From IMG/VR virus record IMGVR_UViG_3300005264_000040, positions 113,769 through 177,768 of that record: a stretch of DNA of 64,000 nucleotides. One strand, given 5' to 3'. The notes beneath the pieces were generated by a model that saw nothing but the letters and a program-made list of their open reading frames with translations, ran no database searches and had not been told where the DNA came from. Shown one piece after another: positions 27,001 through 38,500 of the stretch. Made by a program: the position numbers and the translations under genes. Numbering within the stretch: the first letter of the stretch is position 1; each line of letters opens with the position of its first letter. The stretch comes from a virus.

Positions 27001-30000
27001 TTCTGTTTCTTTTGTAAGCCATGTAGGATCTCCTACTATTTCTCCAGTAACATCATTTACACCGTCATAAACTTTATAACCATAACCTTCATTAAAGACA
27101 TACGATGCTATTAAGTTAGTTGCATCTGCTGAAGCTGGTTCTACATCTGCTTCCCAAATTTTTAAATCATAAATTTTATCTAAGAAATAGTTATCAGGCA
27201 CATATCCTATTAAGTTGATACTTACAGGTACATCTGTTTCTGCTGTTGTTATATCTATTTCTGTGCCATCAATATATAAATGATATTCTCCATTAATTCT
27301 TTTTACTACTATATCATGCAATCCTACAGCTGGTGCATCATTCAATTGAATAAAGTCATTTTCTTGTGATTGATACTCTTCAGAAGGTGCTGCAGCTTCA
27401 TTCTTTATAGATATTAAACCAGCAGCATTAGCCACAGAATTCCAATAAGCTTTTGCGTAAATTGTGTAATCTTTATTTGTTTTATCAATATTTTCTAAAG
27501 GAACTGTCAAAATATAATCAGAATTAAATTGAATACCTTTGAAAGGTTGGAATGCTTGTACATATGGTCTAATAGCAATTGGCCCGTTATCTGTTGTAGA
27601 ATAAACGGCGTTAATTATTTTAACTGCAGTTGCGTTTTGCGTAATTGCATCCGTTGTAAATATCAATTCATTATTTATATAAAAATTTGTTGAGCCATCA
27701 ATTCTTTGTATTTTAAAAGAAGCCGATTTGTTTATATTAATATCATCATCTGGGAATATATCTACATTTGCTACTACAACGCCATCTGGATTAGTTGAAG
27801 TTACTTTATATACTTTTAATGAATCATAATTTCCATCATTAGAAGCATTATCTTCTGCTACCAGCAAATATTCTGTTCCATCTTTTAGTACAACTCCCAA
27901 ACCTCTTACTGCATCAATTGAATCTGCCCATTCCATTTTAGGTAAATCTAATACAAAATCTTCAGTAAATTCATTGTCAAACTCATATATAATTCCTGCA
28001 TTTGATAAATCGTTATAAGAAGCAGGTTTTTCATCTATTTCTAAGAATGTATTATGATAAATAAGTTTTGCATTTGGCAATTCTTTGAAATATGTATTAA
28101 GAATAGTATCGTAAGCCCAATAATCAATATGCCTTTCATAAGTTGTAAAGGATTTATTTGTGTTAGGTTGAATCCAAAATTCATTTAATCCTGTTGTTAA
28201 ATTTACTGGTCCTATATAAGTAGCATTATCTGTTACAACAGCAGGTACTACTGAACCGTCTGGTTTGACAACTGATATATTTGTCATATCATTAAGATTA
28301 AACCCAAATCTTTCTACGAAGAATTGTTCCGGTATTTTCAACATAACGCTTTCTCTATTAACAGGTGATTCTATTAAATATTTAGCTTTTAAAGGAGTTT
28401 GGATATCTTTGATTTTTCTATCATATTTCAAAGGATAATTTAAAGATTGAACATAAGCATCAATTGGTATTTCTTTGTTGTTATATTGTTTTGTCTGTCC
28501 TTCAACAAAAATAGAGGTTCCTAAATCTGTTGTATTTACAACAATATCAAAGAACTGTCTTGCATTAACTAATGGATAATAGGATAAAGAAATATTATTT
28601 TCTCTAACAGGCATTTGTATTAAATCTGAGAAATCTGTACTGATTTCCAATGATACCGGAACATAAACCCTAACATCAAAAGGCTTTTTTGTATCTGTTG
28701 AAATATTAGTATCTATTCCGTTTAGTTTCATTTTATATTGAGAATAAGTACCATATGCATCATTTTCATAATACAACCAATCGAGAGTGTAATCTTTTGG
28801 ATTTGTTATTGTTTCACTTAAATCATATTTAAACACATATTCGTTGGTATCTGCATCTTTCATTACAAAATACAATATGCCATTTTCTTTTTCAAGACCC
28901 CATAGTAAATCAGTAGCAGTTTCAAATATTTCTATATTTACTGTATCCTCTATTATTTCATCGTTTAGATATATTACAGAAGTATCAATATTACCTCCAT
29001 GACCCGAAGCAAAAAACCATCTAAGACGTTTAGGACTTGCAACTATATTCGTATTTTCTTCATTAGAAAAGGCGAGACCCGCTGCTATACTTAAATATTT
29101 TAATTCAACTAAACTATCTGCTTTATGATGATGTTTGAAATAAAAATAATCTCCATTTTTAAAAGAAACTAAATTTAATTTATTTGAACCTTCGAATTTA
29201 AATGCAGCAGAAATATATTTATCTTCGTCAGAATATATATAATTATTCCATACTGGATGTTCCATTTCAAAAATAGGTTCGTTTTTCCCATTAAACCCTA
29301 TTTCAGTTATTAAAGGTTCAGCATTAGAATTGAAATCTGTTTTCCAATATCCTTCAGTGAAATTAACAAAAGTTTTGTTATGCACTAATAGTGGAGCAAC
29401 TTCCGAAATTTCTTTAGATGTTGATGAATACCCATTCACATTAACATCTAAATTTTGGGTTGTTTGCATTCCTAAAGTATTAATCATTATATCAAAATAT
29501 GGCTCACTTACATGTCTGGTAACTTTTAATGATTGTATTTGATATCTATATAAATAAAAACCATAAGCTAAACGATTAAATCTTAAACCAATATGAGTAA
29601 GTTCAGAAACGCCTTCTGGAATTGTTTGCGTGTGAATCAAAACATCATAAATATAATAATAAGCAATTCTGTTTTCTATTTTTATTTTGAGTTTTAAATG
29701 TTGCCCTGATGGTATTACCGGTAAAGGTTCTCCTGTTTCAGGATTATCTATTTGTCTAAAATCAATTGTTTTAACAACACTATTACCAACAAAAGCTGCA
29801 TAATCGAAACGTCCGTTATACATATAAGGTGAATAAATACCAACACCAATACTTTTATCAAAGTTAAAATTATGATCGTCAGTTTGGTCGAAATATAGCT
29901 GTAACCCATCTTTGAAATAATAAAGGTAGCAGTATGTTCCTTCGTTTTTGAATAAAAGATCTAATTCAATTTCAGTAGAACCATATCTTCTTAAAGATAT

Positions 30001-32457
30001 AGGTTCTTGAAGTTTAGTAATAGCAGCTTGTTCAGGCAAATCTCCTACTTGACTTATATTTTTCCCGGTTACATCATATTCTGTTTCGCCTACTTGTTCT
30101 ACAAGCAAATGTCCATCATATGAATACCAATCTTTAGAAGCTTCAAAAACTTCTACTGTTTCATTTATACAATGTTGGTACATATTTGCTATTTCAAATG
30201 ATTTATCAATTTCGCTTACAATTGAATTAATTGCATCTATGTTTATTTTCTTATTTATTCCGTAAATAGCTACAAAACACTCTATATTTTTAGTTTTTTC
30301 TGAAAATTGTGATAAATCATCCAATGATATAAACATTGTATTACCATCACAACTATTAATTTGAGTTTCAATATTTTGTTGTTTTTTCCATGTTCCTATA
30401 AATTCTGAATCTATAGAAATATTCGAAAAATGTTTTATATAAGATTCAAAAAATAAACTTGTTTCTGAATACATTATATTTGTCAAATTTATAGGCAATT
30501 CATAAAGACCTCGGACTGTATGTAAAAAAACATCTAATTCATTTTCTGTTTGACCTTTTTTTGTTGCAAAAGAATCAAGAGTTATATCCTGCACTGTAAC
30601 ACTTTTTATTGTTTCATATATATTTGTAGGATAAGTTAAAAAGTTTTCATCAAATTCTTTAATTTCAAATCCATATTCGGAAACGGTTATAGGATGAACA
30701 GATGCCCCTCTTCCAGTATAAACATTTCTTCCAAAAGAAATTGCTGCCAAAAATTGGGTATTAGCAACATACGAAGTTAAATCTAAATCAAACACATAAT
30801 CATCAACATACATTCTCCATTTATTTTCTTCATCTAATTTTAACCCTATTTCTAAAGTATCTCCTTCTTTTTTTGACAATAAATGATTTATCAAAGGATG
30901 CGGACCGGACGCGTGAGCATCATATCCATATATTTCATTGTTATTATAACTTACTCTAATTGAATCTAATTCATCACCATGTCCAGCCATCCACCAAAAA
31001 TAAAGTCTAGGATATCCTGCGTAATTTGTAGTTCCGTCTGGAGCATCAAATGAAAATCCTATTCTTTCTTGATTGTCAAAGAAATTGTCTCTTGAAAAAT
31101 CTTTATCTAAATATAATTTTACATAAACTTTCTTTAAATTAGAAACTAATAATTGATTATCGTTATGAGGACGAAAAGCAAAATTCCATCTTTCATCGTT
31201 CCACGCAAAATAAGTACTAGAAGCAAGTTGCAAATCTTCTTTTGCTAATTTGTTTTCTTTGAAAGTTTTTACAGTTCCAATAGTTGATTTAGTAAAAGTT
31301 GCTCCATTAAAAGTTTCAAGTTTATTTCTGAAGTCTGGCACTTTCTCTGTATGATGATAAATTTTCAAATAGCCATCTGAGTAAAATAATAATGTATCGT
31401 TATTTTCATCTATTGCTTGAAAATAAAAAGCTGAATTGTCCTCATTGCTATTAATAAAAGAAATATCCGAAAATGAAAATTCGGTAGGAGAAAACGTATT
31501 ATTTACAGCGTCATATTTGTAAAGAGTATTATCTAATCCGTAGTACAAAGTGTTATTTATAAAGGTTCCATGTTGAACTTCGCCAGTAAGGCTACGAGCC
31601 AACCAAACGCTTAAATCACTGTAATTAAGTATCAAATATCCTTCGTTTAATAGAATAACTATTCTGTCATTTACTGTTTCTTGAAAAAGAATTTTATATA
31701 CATAATTATTGCCTACAGTTTCTGTAGTAGGATTATATTTTATAACTGTTATTTTTTCGTCACTAGTATAATTTAAAATTATAAATTCTCCTGTTTTAGT
31801 TTTTATCAATTCTCTACGGGGACTAGTAACATTTGTAGAAGGATAATTTTGAGAAAATTTTTCTGTTACTGTCCCTGAACTATAATCAATTTTTAAAAGT
31901 TTTACACTCTTCGAAACTTCATCAGAAAAAGCAAAATAAGCTATATTGTTTTCTAAAACCGGAGTTCTATAAGATATACGATAAACTGAATTTATATTGT
32001 ATGGAACGGTAATCTTCGAACTTTCATCTATTGTATGGTCTGATAACAAATCATACAATTCAAATCCATTTTCAGTTATAGCAATACCTTTGTTATTTAA
32101 TTTGTCAATAGTAAAAAAAGTGGAAGAATTAAAACTCAAAGTTTGTATTACATTTACCTGAGAATTATTCCAGTCATACTCCAAAATAAATACTTCATAA
32201 AATTTATTAGAAGAATCATCTTTTTCATATACAAATGCTAAAAATCTTGAATCTCCTAAACTTATAGCGTTTTGAAGATATAAAGCAGTTAAATTAGTTG
32301 CTTGAAGCGGCAGAGAAAAGGTTATTTTATTGTTCGTTAAAGGATCTACTAAATAAAACTCATTTGTAGTTCCAAGGTAATTTCGAACTAATATATACGA
32401 ATCAATTTGGAAAATATAAGTGTTCGAAAGGTTCGAATCATAATATTTGGCAATCAT
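24019..32457 (-). CDS. Giant fibre protein: propeller-like start, lectin-like domains, LQ[YHW][ST] repeats
   Basis: About 2812 aa. Residues about 1-385 show repeating beta blades like a propeller. About 400-1400 hold several jelly-roll, concanavalin/LamG-like units recognisable from patterns such as RLYFWWMAGHGDELDS and RLRWFFASGHGGNIDT. A LamG-like unit near 1770-1815 reads LIASYVFNEGYGYKVYDG. About 1820-2640 is made of degenerate repeats of about 14-17 residues around LQ-Y/H-S/T (VLLQYSATNN, NALQYSLLNS, EILQHSLAQT, DFLQYTITEQ). The C-terminus (about 2680 on) is a compact module shared in pattern with the 141-aa protein at 23501. I infer a very long glycan-binding virion fibre. The start is ATG 32457, 8 nt after AAGGGGG. 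It has its own promoter. Confidence 0.83.
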   Translation of the reverse strand: MIAKYYDSNLSNTYIFQIDSYILVRNYLGTTNEFYLVDPLTNNKITFSLPLQATNLTALYLQNAISLGDSRFLAFVYEKDDSSNKFYEVFILEYDWNNSQVNVIQTLSFNSSTFFTIDKLNNKGIAITENGFELYDLLSDHTIDESSKITVPYNINSVYRISYRTPVLENNIAYFAFSDEVSKSVKLLKIDYSSGTVTEKFSQNYPSTNVTSPRRELIKTKTGEFIILNYTSDEKITVIKYNPTTETVGNNYVYKILFQETVNDRIVILLNEGYLILNYSDLSVWLARSLTGEVQHGTFINNTLYYGLDNTLYKYDAVNNTFSPTEFSFSDISFINSNEDNSAFYFQAIDENNDTLLFYSDGYLKIYHHTEKVPDFRNKLETFNGATFTKSTIGTVKTFKENKLAKEDLQLASSTYFAWNDERWNFAFRPHNDNQLLVSNLKKVYVKLYLDKDFSRDNFFDNQERIGFSFDAPDGTTNYAGYPRLYFWWMAGHGDELDSIRVSYNNNEIYGYDAHASGPHPLINHLLSKKEGDTLEIGLKLDEENKWRMYVDDYVFDLDLTSYVANTQFLAAISFGRNVYTGRGASVHPITVSEYGFEIKEFDENFLTYPTNIYETIKSVTVQDITLDSFATKKGQTENELDVFLHTVRGLYELPINLTNIMYSETSLFFESYIKHFSNISIDSEFIGTWKKQQNIETQINSCDGNTMFISLDDLSQFSEKTKNIECFVAIYGINKKINIDAINSIVSEIDKSFEIANMYQHCINETVEVFEASKDWYSYDGHLLVEQVGETEYDVTGKNISQVGDLPEQAAITKLQEPISLRRYGSTEIELDLLFKNEGTYCYLYYFKDGLQLYFDQTDDHNFNFDKSIGVGIYSPYMYNGRFDYAAFVGNSVVKTIDFRQIDNPETGEPLPVIPSGQHLKLKIKIENRIAYYYIYDVLIHTQTIPEGVSELTHIGLRFNRLAYGFYLYRYQIQSLKVTRHVSEPYFDIMINTLGMQTTQNLDVNVNGYSSTSKEISEVAPLLVHNKTFVNFTEGYWKTDFNSNAEPLITEIGFNGKNEPIFEMEHPVWNNYIYSDEDKYISAAFKFEGSNKLNLVSFKNGDYFYFKHHHKADSLVELKYLSIAAGLAFSNEENTNIVASPKRLRWFFASGHGGNIDTSVIYLNDEIIEDTVNIEIFETATDLLWGLEKENGILYFVMKDADTNEYVFKYDLSETITNPKDYTLDWLYYENDAYGTYSQYKMKLNGIDTNISTDTKKPFDVRVYVPVSLEISTDFSDLIQMPVRENNISLSYYPLVNARQFFDIVVNTTDLGTSIFVEGQTKQYNNKEIPIDAYVQSLNYPLKYDRKIKDIQTPLKAKYLIESPVNRESVMLKIPEQFFVERFGFNLNDMTNISVVKPDGSVVPAVVTDNATYIGPVNLTTGLNEFWIQPNTNKSFTTYERHIDYWAYDTILNTYFKELPNAKLIYHNTFLEIDEKPASYNDLSNAGIIYEFDNEFTEDFVLDLPKMEWADSIDAVRGLGVVLKDGTEYLLVAEDNASNDGNYDSLKVYKVTSTNPDGVVVANVDIFPDDDININKSASFKIQRIDGSTNFYINNELIFTTDAITQNATAVKIINAVYSTTDNGPIAIRPYVQAFQPFKGIQFNSDYILTVPLENIDKTNKDYTIYAKAYWNSVANAAGLISIKNEAAAPSEEYQSQENDFIQLNDAPAVGLHDIVVKRINGEYHLYIDGTEIDITTAETDVPVSINLIGYVPDNYFLDKIYDLKIWEADVEPASADATNLIASYVFNEGYGYKVYDGVNDVTGEIVGDPTWLTKETEYYTWLKSIKELNTDVILLQYSATNNLAESAVLQTTVLSEAVQTNALQYSLLNSNIDLADMLQYTKILNQLTEYTLQHSMKSSEVALLLKLYSSEFVDFDVVMNQYNQLKNDLDTISLQVGHVPLTVEDSNTLQRSEYTKFFDVMMMPTEQYSLYIGNYTLHVGLSSEIDVDVFNSQYSIYDLQVAAETLQHTLEKLDFESLTKQFSEYLLSVYSEMKTYSHTDINIDNSVMVSGLSSSLLLDNEILQHSLAQTNIESSDLWHQNIEYSIFFNATVTSYELFNLFIDTKSKITGLSDTKDIYVDFLQYTITEQIMELEMYQNLRRSVHLIANNLISSDTDNILESIINGYVLQQNLIESYYVTLLKNQIENATMQAITSIKDIVAKEYVSHSLETPFNVQNLIHTALDAMDLEVTNSVFSLLEKTIETEMLQFTELTNSIESTEYASLLYSTIFDTNIEAETNESVRINLQLVQAGILSSISGDIYNSIWSKESQDITSELYSYIGQKFDIEAIPVHLMGTNIEFDSVHYIYGIQTTQDIDTIELQWSKYTLSTEAEMYVSHLLESQFDINILDYTLISNIFEAEIVAATQVLEYPLDVFNYIYGLSSSINVETENTQYSKTENIIESHIIVINPAKISDIVSEMFQKSSINNNFDVYGMILDITKQIELESTAYILGLKSEIDIDNIIKQTSVYDKAIFNYFLSYGTLMKYIESIVFNLAIASSRYLDTQVFVFGEESTKFISSINSIFLEEHQNIDIYNLSFELLENIILNKTLQNSIYTNIFDIDILSYSQYSLDLDIYNNINSFKQLLIEGYSLADIDHQKLITCQQLPEKSIDVDLDTYIATNDTKINRLDAFMNQFYKQNTNAKFMSNLRQLMQADKPIDSILSGANTAISVTIFKNNANAQLELTINGKKLLIEAGQTVKVYGWWKEVMTNYSTIITDVHMNDNHLFHSDFGWLEVKFTEDLTTINDSFDNETIVYMRDNLIPYYRG

Positions 32458-32497
32458 ACACAAAACCCCCTTGTAGATTTTAATATTTCATATGGTT

Positions 32498-32528
32498 ATT
32501 ATATCATAAATCAAGTTATCGATGTTAA
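32498..32528 (-). promoter_or_regulatory. TTAGCA-type promoter for the giant fibre gene
   Basis: On the minus strand TTAACA (32528-32523), 19 bp, TATAAT (32503-32498), with TGA upstream. It lies 41 bp before the start codon. Confidence 0.75.
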
Positions 32529-32532
32529 TAAC

Positions 32533-32560
32533 AAAAAACCGGGAGCATATCAGCTCCCGA
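32533..32560 (-). terminator. Terminator after the 1988-aa gene
   Basis: On the minus strand the hairpin CGGGAGC/GCTCCCG with a 6-nt loop is followed by GGTTTTTTG. It separates two giant-fibre transcription units. Confidence 0.85.
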
Positions 32561-32565
32561 ATATA

Positions 32566-35500
32566 TTACCACATAGTTCCTTCTTTTATTTCATTGATAT
32601 AATCAGAATAATCAAGTTCTCTTGTGTCTCTTTCATCGTTTATTATAGTTGTGACATACCCATAAATAACATCTATTTTCGCATATTTATTAATATAAAT
32701 TTCTTTTCCGTTATCTACATATTTTATTTTTCTTATATATTGTCTTACGTTAGGATATGCTAAGAAGAAATCTTCCCATTTCAACATAGAAGATACTCCC
32801 CAACGCGGAACTCCTATTACATATTTTCCAGCAACCATTCTTACATCTTTAGAACTGTGATTGAGGAATAGAGTAGCTTTTTTCTTTATAACTTTTACTA
32901 CAGTCACATTAATTCCTTTCATTATTCTATGGTGAGTTAAAATGTTTGCTAATTCCATTGGATGTTCTTTTTTACTATGATGCATTTCCATTCCTTCAAT
33001 GAGATTTTCGGTTTTTATACCACAATGCTTAGGAACACTTTCTATACTATTTTCAGAAACAGAAGTTTGGAAAATGCTATTTTCTAAAACATTAGAATGA
33101 GTTACAATTATCATTAATGGTGCATTTTCGCTTAATTCAATATTTTGTTTTACGTAGGCAGATATCAAAGAATATTCAATAGGATGTTTTGCATTCCTTA
33201 TTAACCATAATTGCCATTCAAAATCTTTTTCGTCTTCAGAGTGCTGTAATACATATCCATCAAAAGTTTTAGATAAATGTCCAGCCATTACAACTCTTGA
33301 ACTTAACCAATTTGCAGTTTGAATATCATCCCAAAGTACTACACTTTCAATGTTTCTTTCAGAAGAAATACCTTGCCAATACAATGGAGCATTTAGAATA
33401 TTCCTTTTTCTAATTGCATATTGAGTTGCAATAGGTAAATCTATATCTATTTGCGTACTGAAATGTGACCATATTATCATATCAATTGGAATGTCTGCTT
33501 TTATGTAAGTATTGAGGTTTGAAATAGTTAAATATGCATTATTAGGATTATTAGGCCCTGAATCGGTTATAGTTATTTCTACACCTTTTAAATCCATAAT
33601 TTTATATTCTGGTTTGTTGTATTCTATTAGTTGTGCATGCGTTATAGAATTACTATTTTCATCCCTTAAAGTGTAATTAAATATTACCCCATTGCTTAAA
33701 TGTTTCAAAGTTAGTTTTACATGTATGTTTTGAGAAGTGGAAGCAAATCCATTCAAATTAGTTGTAGTTCTGTTTTTGGATAATTGGTCGTATTCTAGGA
33801 TTGGTTTATAGGAAGTTCCAAAAGGAATAAAGTAACGCAAAATCCCATCAAACCAACTTATAATTTGATTTATACTATAATCAATATTTAAATCAGCACT
33901 TACAAGAGGAACTTCCTTATTCCAGGATAACCTTGTAATCATATGGAATGGAGCATCCAATTGTCCAAATGGCACTTCAGAATGTATATCAAATTCTAAT
34001 GTAAATTGCAAATTCTTTAATGGACCGCTTAATGGAGTTTCTTTATATAATGTCAAATCTTCTCTATCAGTAAAATCTAGAGAAATCGCATTTCCATTTA
34101 TTATTACAGGTCCAGTAGCATTCCAGTTTTCATAATCATTTAGTTTGTGTATTGTAAAATAATTGCAAACTACATGTTGATACAGATCAGCAAACTCAAA
34201 TGTGTTTTCTTTCGAAACAGGAATAACTCGTATTAAATCTAACCATGGTTGTGGTTCTGGTTTTATATCTGTAATCTTCACCATACAGTCAATCATATTT
34301 GCATTTGAAGAAACACGTTGGATTAAATTAGCAAACTCCATATTTTTTTCTTTATGTTGCAGCCAAGACACATGAGATATTATAGTAATTTCGTTCGATA
34401 ATCCAAAGTGTTTTGGAGTTGAATCAAGTTTTGTCATTTGGGTTGAACGTTGCAATTGATTAGCTAATATAACATATAAAAATCTTTCAACTAAATCAGC
34501 TGCATAAATATCCATATCTATTTTTCTTTCAATATTTGGCCACAAACGATTTGCTTCAAATGACAATTCTTTTTTGTGTAAGTGCCAAATATCCGAAGAA
34601 ACAATGTTTAAATCCCGTGTCATAAAGTATGTTCTAACAGCATCTATTATTGGTGGTTTATTATAACCTGCGTAAAAATTCATATTTTTTAAATAAATAG
34701 GTTGTAGGCTTGTTAGATTTTTTGCGTCAAATTCTATTCCAAATTCTACTATATCTATAAATTTCTTTTTAAAGAAATTATCAGTTGATAAATCGGTTCC
34801 TACACTGTTTGATGTATTTAAAGAATCATCAATTCTATATCTATAACCAACAATATTTTTTAATCTGAAATCAGTTTTTATACCTATAGTATGCGAATAA
34901 TTAGTAGTACCCCATGTTCTAATCCTATTACCATTAGGATCATCAATATACATACTTGCTCCATAATAAGTACTTAAACTGTTTATACCATATTTATAAA
35001 CATAACCTTCTGAATCTTTAAAATAAACATACATAGCTGAAGCGTCAGTAAAAGGCATATAATAAGTAACATCAAACATTATCCTGTGAAATTTAAGAAT
35101 AGAAAATCTTTTATACATAGGAAATTTGATATACCCTTTTGTAAAACCATTTTCCAAATCTACTTTTATTTCTAAACCATCTTCGGTATAATTATAAATT
35201 AATCCTTCAATTGTAGAACTGGAAGGTAGTTGTTGCTGTATCAAATCCAAATTCATTTCTTCGTAATCATTTGGTTTTACTGAATATAAAACCTCTAAAT
35301 AACAATCAATAGGTACCTGTTGTGTTAGTGCTTGGTATGTTTTTATTAGCCCCGTAGGGATATCAATAGAACGTATGATTGAAGGTCTTTGAATCATGAC
35401 ATCTATTGTGTTTGGGTTTTGGATTTGAATGGAAAATTCTTTTAACCATATAGTATCTCTATCAATATGACTAATCCAAATCTGTACATTTTTTAAATTC

Positions 35501-38500
35501 GCGCTTCCTATTACTTCATAAGGCATTTCTCCTATCTTTATTCCATTTACATATGCTTCATATATTTTGTTGGAATATTTTACTAAAAATACTAATTCCT
35601 CTGAATTTTGATCATTTATAACCATATCTAATTCTGGTAATTGTGTTGGGAGATTATAATCAGTTCTCCAACCTACAATACCAATTTCGTTAGGTGGATA
35701 ACTCCATTGAAATGATGTACGAGCAATATTTAACCCCATTTTTTTTATTGAAATATTATGTAGATCTGGTTCAAATCCAACATAGAAAGCTGTATCATTT
35801 GAAAAACCTAAGAAAACTCCAAATTCAAAATCAGGATTATTCATTAATTTCTCTTTATCGATTCTGAAAACAGTTACGTATTTTATTTCAGAATCAAAAT
35901 CATTCATTGGATTTATCTGTGCAGAAACTGGCAAGTTATATTTCCATGAACCTCTAAAATTAAAATAATACCAAACTAACATATAGTCCCCATGGGATAC
36001 ATGCTTTATTTTTTCAAAAGTATTTAATGTTGGATCTATATTAAAAATACAGATAGAACCATCACTTTCGTCCTTATAATAATTAATATTTGGAGTTAAT
36101 TTACTCCATGGATAAAAAGCAAATGAATCTATAGGAGTTCCAAAATATATTTCAGCATCAAAAAAAGGTGCCCCATTTACAATATTCAAATATATTGGAT
36201 GACAATAAAACATATCTAAAGAATGTGTTCCTACTTGGCTAACATAAGCTTCCATTACATTTTCAGTTTTAGAATATTGAGAAACATCTATATCAAGGAC
36301 TTCAAGGTTCAGCCATGCTACTATATTTTCCATAGTTTTTAAAATAATGCCTATAACAGCAAATGTAGATATGTAACCAGCAAAAGAGAAAGATTGAACT
36401 TTTATATTTGTAAGTTCATTAAATTGATAAAAACCATCAGTTAAATCTCCTTCAATTCTAAGATTATTTACATACATAAATATACGGCCATCTTCTTCTT
36501 TTTTTAAATGGAGATAAATAGAATCTCCGTCTTTTAAAAAATTTAAATAATCAAGCACATCTTGCGCATTCGTTATTTCAATGTCTGTATATACTCCATC
36601 TTTCCTATAATATAAACGTTGATTTACTATAAGAGGATTCCCATCTTGCACATTAGTAGTTTCAAAAGTATATACAATAATATTGTCATAATAAAGCATA
36701 TAAGTTCCATTAGGTTTCCAATTTGGATTATCAAATTCATATATTATACCTATTTTTTTTATATCGTTATTTTTATAATTTTTCAATTGATAAACAAAAC
36801 CGAATTCTTTGAATTTTTCAACTGTTAATTTTTTTGGCAATGTATAATTATTATTGCTATAATAATCGTATGTCCATGAAATAATATTTGGATACATATA
36901 AATCTTTTCGAATAAAGCATTTTCATTAAAATATGTTCCATAATAATGATTTTCAATTGGGGCATGACCCCACATAAAGAAATGAGTTTCATTTACTTTA
37001 GGGAATTCTGTTAATCTTTGTTTCAAATTAGAATTTTTTGTCTCGTTTTGTGTAAAATGCACTACTTTACAATCAATTGGTATTTCTTCTTTGTTTCCTG
37101 AAATCATTATCGAACTTTCAAAATATATATCGTTTATTTCAAGTTTAACTCCAAATTTATAATCGGCAGAACGTGAATACCTTACTGAAGTATATGCTAT
37201 ACCATAAATTCTATCTGTATCATCTACATAAGTAGTAATATCAAAAGATGCATACTCATTTTGTTCATCTATTGATAAAATTTTGAAATAATATTTTTCG
37301 TTTATTTTTGATATTTTCATTACTACTTGCTCGTCGTACAAAGGATCGAACCAAAAAGTTTCATCTCCTATTGATATAAATCTTCCCGAAAAATAAGGTT
37401 TGTTATAAGAATTTCCATTGTTCAATGTAAATGCAATGTGCTTTCCTTCCCATGGATTATCAAAATTATCACTTAGCAAAAACCATAACCTTATATAAGT
37501 ATATGTGTTTGAATTATAATTTTCATGATTGTAATAAATTTTAAAGTTTTCTAGTGGTATCAAAAAATTAAATTTATGGGCAAATATAATTTTATTTTTA
37601 GACCAAGAATAAGGCCATGCAGCTGGTCTTATATTTGAAAATTGGACTTCATATTCATTGTAATAATCAATGTAATTTTCATAATCACTCCTGTAATCGG
37701 TTTTTGGAGTAGCTGCCATTTTTCCTACAGTTGTTTGTTGGAACATTTCAGGTAATATAAATGTATTGCTCATCCTTGGCATAACGATACTTTTTAAGGA
37801 ACCTCTATCTTTAAATTTTACATACAATTTTGTTGTTTGTGCGGAAAAATCATAACGTGATTCATATCCTATTGTAGTTATGTAATTATATTGTTCTAAA
37901 GCATCATGAATTTCAAATTCTTTGAAAAATATTCCATCTACATGATAATACCATCTTTCATATTCATCTCTTTTTATACCTATTCTGAACGTATCCCCTG
38001 CATGCAATGACATTAAATGCTGATTAATAGGATGATCCGGATTATCATAAAAAATAGAATCAGTATAAACATTTCTAGTTGCAATTATCCTATCTACAGG
38101 TTTTTCCTGGTTGTTGTTTGTAGTACCAATTTCAAATTCAAAATATTGTGGTGGAACGCTATCTGTATATTTATTAAAATTATCGCAATCAAATGTAATT
38201 CCTAGCAAACTCATTTGCCAATTTTCATAAGTGAAATCTTCATTGATTTGAATTTCTAAACTTACTTCTTCTAAATCTTTTAATATTAATGGAGTATGAT
38301 TCCAACCATCTTGCCATGTTCTTAACATAAAATCATACCATGACCAAAGACTTCTATCCCCATCTTTTTCTATTATTAATGTTTGAACAAACTCCGAATT
38401 ACTTATTCTACTCCATGTAGGGGCTAACTCAAAATAATGCACTGTACCGTTATAATATCCTCCATAATCTCTATAATCTCCCGCAAAAAAACTTGTAGCT